A DNA stretch of 20,000 nt from Selaginella moellendorffii (lineage: Eukaryota > Streptophyta > Lycopodiopsida > Selaginellales > Selaginellaceae), in the NCBI RefSeq assembly GCF_000143415.4, contig NW_003314355.1, positions 46,039-66,038 on the forward strand, read 5' to 3'. The notes under the pieces were generated by a model. It did not search any database. It saw only the letters and a program-made list of their open reading frames with translations, and was not told the origin of the DNA. Each line of letters begins with the position of its first letter. Position 1 is the stretch's first letter. Of this stretch, positions 19,066 through 20,000 are shown piece after piece. Made by a program: the position numbers and the translations under genes.

Positions 19066-19660
19066 CTTTTGTAAATCTTGTAATCAATCTTGCAAATCAA
19101 TAAAGTAATATATTTCTATAAATCAAAATGTCGTTTCTCTTGTTCGTTCATACTTGGGTCAGTTTTGGCAGGCTGACTTCGGCACTTCGGTGCATGGGTC
19201 CAATCCATAACCATGGGGATAACTATTATAGACTGATCACAAGTCCCCGCCTCTCTCTCGATGGCTCATTTTCGAAAAGGGGCGTGGTCGTGTAAACAAC
19301 TTAATCTGCCAGTTTATAGTAGTTATCTAAATCTTCCCGACGGGGTTGATTTCTTGCTCAGGGGAAGTTGGGCCTCTGGCCTTCTCCCTATATCCCTGCG
19401 GGCAGGGATGTATCATTCCTTTGTAAGCCGAGTGGTCCTCGGAGCAGCAAGGGTGGTTAACTCTGTTAGTCATTTCCTTGTCGGTGACGGCCGGAGGGTG
19501 TCTGAGTCTTAACGTCTTTGGACGTAGAGGAGAGGTAGTTCCCTAACTCATTTAAGTCGGTGTGTTTCCCACATAGTGTGCTTTCCGTTAACTTTCGGAG
19601 TTGTTTCCTTGACGGTTTGCTAGACTCGGGTACACATCGACGAGGACGTCGATCTTCCCT
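19066..19660 (+). other. 3' untranslated region of the chromovirus
   Basis: About 600 bp between the stop codon and the polypurine tract. The ATG-led frame at 19261-19512 (83 codons) has no recognisable motif. Short hairpins recur: GCAC/GTGC around a TTCG loop (19182-19193), ATCCCTGC/GCAGGGAT (19392-19399, 19402-19409), ACGTC/GACGT near 19513-19526, and ATCGAC/GTCGAT (19636-19641, 19648-19653). Confidence 0.65.
19099..19104 (+). terminator. AATAAA motif 34 bp after the gag-pol stop
   Basis: A canonical polyadenylation hexamer lies in an A/T-rich stretch. In LTR elements the main poly(A) site is normally in the 3' LTR, so this may be cryptic or chance. Confidence 0.3.
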
Positions 19661-19673
19661 AAGGGGGGGAGAG
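19661..19673 (+). promoter_or_regulatory. Polypurine tract of the chromovirus
   Basis: AAGGGGGGGAGAG is an uninterrupted purine run immediately followed by TGTCGCG, the LTR start. Composition and position are as expected for the plus-strand primer, and it fixes the 3' LTR boundary. Confidence 0.9.
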
Positions 19674-20000
19674 TGTCGCGAATGTGACTTCGGGTATCGA
19701 AAGATACTTGTCGACCAGTCCTTACGGGCACTCTTTCCTTACTGCCATGACGGTAGGAGGTCGGTACTGCTGGTTCCCTTTATTGGCCCCTCTTGTCCAA
19801 GTGTTAGTAAACTGGACTTAGCATCTGTACTTGGCCGGATGAGCATAAGGAAGGAATTCCTAAGTGTCTATTTAGCCAAGCATACTTGGCCCGGCTTGTT
19901 AGTTCTCTTTTGCTCTGTCTTGCACTGGCTTGGCAAGAACCCTCGCGTACTGAGACTAGTCCCTCAATATCGCCGGATGATAGCTTACCGTGTCTGCCAA
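19674..20000 (+). repeat. LTR2, 3' LTR of the chromovirus (first 327 bp, cut by window)
   Basis: It starts TGTCGCGAATG directly after the polypurine tract. From 19730 onward it is the inverted counterpart of 14130-14399. Only the U3-side part is visible. A short hairpin GTATC/GATAC lies near 19694-19707. Confidence 0.85.

Larger units (their letters stand above)
14398..20000 (+). mobile_element. Chromovirus element lacking a normal 5' LTR
   Basis: It comprises gag-pol, 3' UTR, polypurine tract and the start of a 3' LTR, all on the plus strand. Upstream, where a direct-repeat 5' LTR, PBS and leader should be, there is an LTR of the same family in opposite orientation. I found no plus-strand PBS between 13322 and 14400; TAGTATCAGGAG at 13918-13929 is only a loose resemblance. 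This copy therefore looks structurally incomplete, though the polyprotein frame is intact. Confidence 0.75.

Noticed and set aside
14130-20000. DNA transposon with ~270-bp terminal inverted repeats carrying gag-pol
   Set aside because: The right arm starts 56 bp inside an LTR defined by a polypurine tract and TG start, so the arms are opposed LTR fragments. No transposase is present.

Overview
The window is wall-to-wall transposable-element DNA from a eukaryotic nuclear genome, most likely a land plant. The case for a plant is that both non-coding elements carry a minus-strand primer-binding site matching the initiator tRNA-Met 3' end used by many plant LTR elements, and that the only substantial gene is a Ty3/gypsy gag-pol ending in a chromodomain (a chromovirus). 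I see no host gene, rRNA, complete tRNA or CRISPR array. The species cannot be named from this sequence.

Layout, left to right. (1) 1-6449: a minus-strand non-autonomous LTR element (A1). It has a cut 3' LTR (1-680), a 4.06-kb internal region without coding capacity (681-4739), a PBS (4725-4736) and a 1.71-kb 5' LTR (4740-6449). This LTR type, 'LTR1', contains a CGGACT-type hexamer array and a 12/11-bp minisatellite. (2) 6450-7869: unassigned GT-rich DNA. (3) 7870-13321: a second minus-strand copy (A2), with an LTR1 lacking its first ~291 bp (7870-9270), a near-identical internal region (9271-13321) and its own PBS. (4) 13322-14399: a different but related LTR ('LTR2') where A2's 5' LTR should be. 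(5) 14398-19065: an intact plus-strand gag-pro-pol, followed by a ~0.6-kb 3' UTR, a polypurine tract and the first 327 bp of its 3' LTR (19674-20000). The LTR2 piece at 14130-14399 is an inverted copy of 19730-20000, so gag-pol is joined head-on to an oppositely oriented LTR of its own family.

The most striking signal is in the non-coding DNA. The internal region of A1/A2 is a nearly continuous chain of short, mostly non-identical perfect inverted repeats, with arms of 5-11 bp and loops of 2-11 nt, often back to back. Comparing A1 with A2 by eye, about 28 hairpins have substitutions or indels in the loop while both arms stay intact, against about 7 where an arm change breaks pairing. That is the pattern expected if folding, rather than sequence, is maintained. 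The LTRs, the 6450-7869 segment and the gypsy 3' UTR show the same texture, but I did not notice it in the coding region.

Inferred relationship: the chromovirus could be the autonomous partner and A1/A2 the non-autonomous passengers. LTR1 and LTR2 share patches of sequence and a similar PBS-proximal end, and A2 carries an LTR2-type end.
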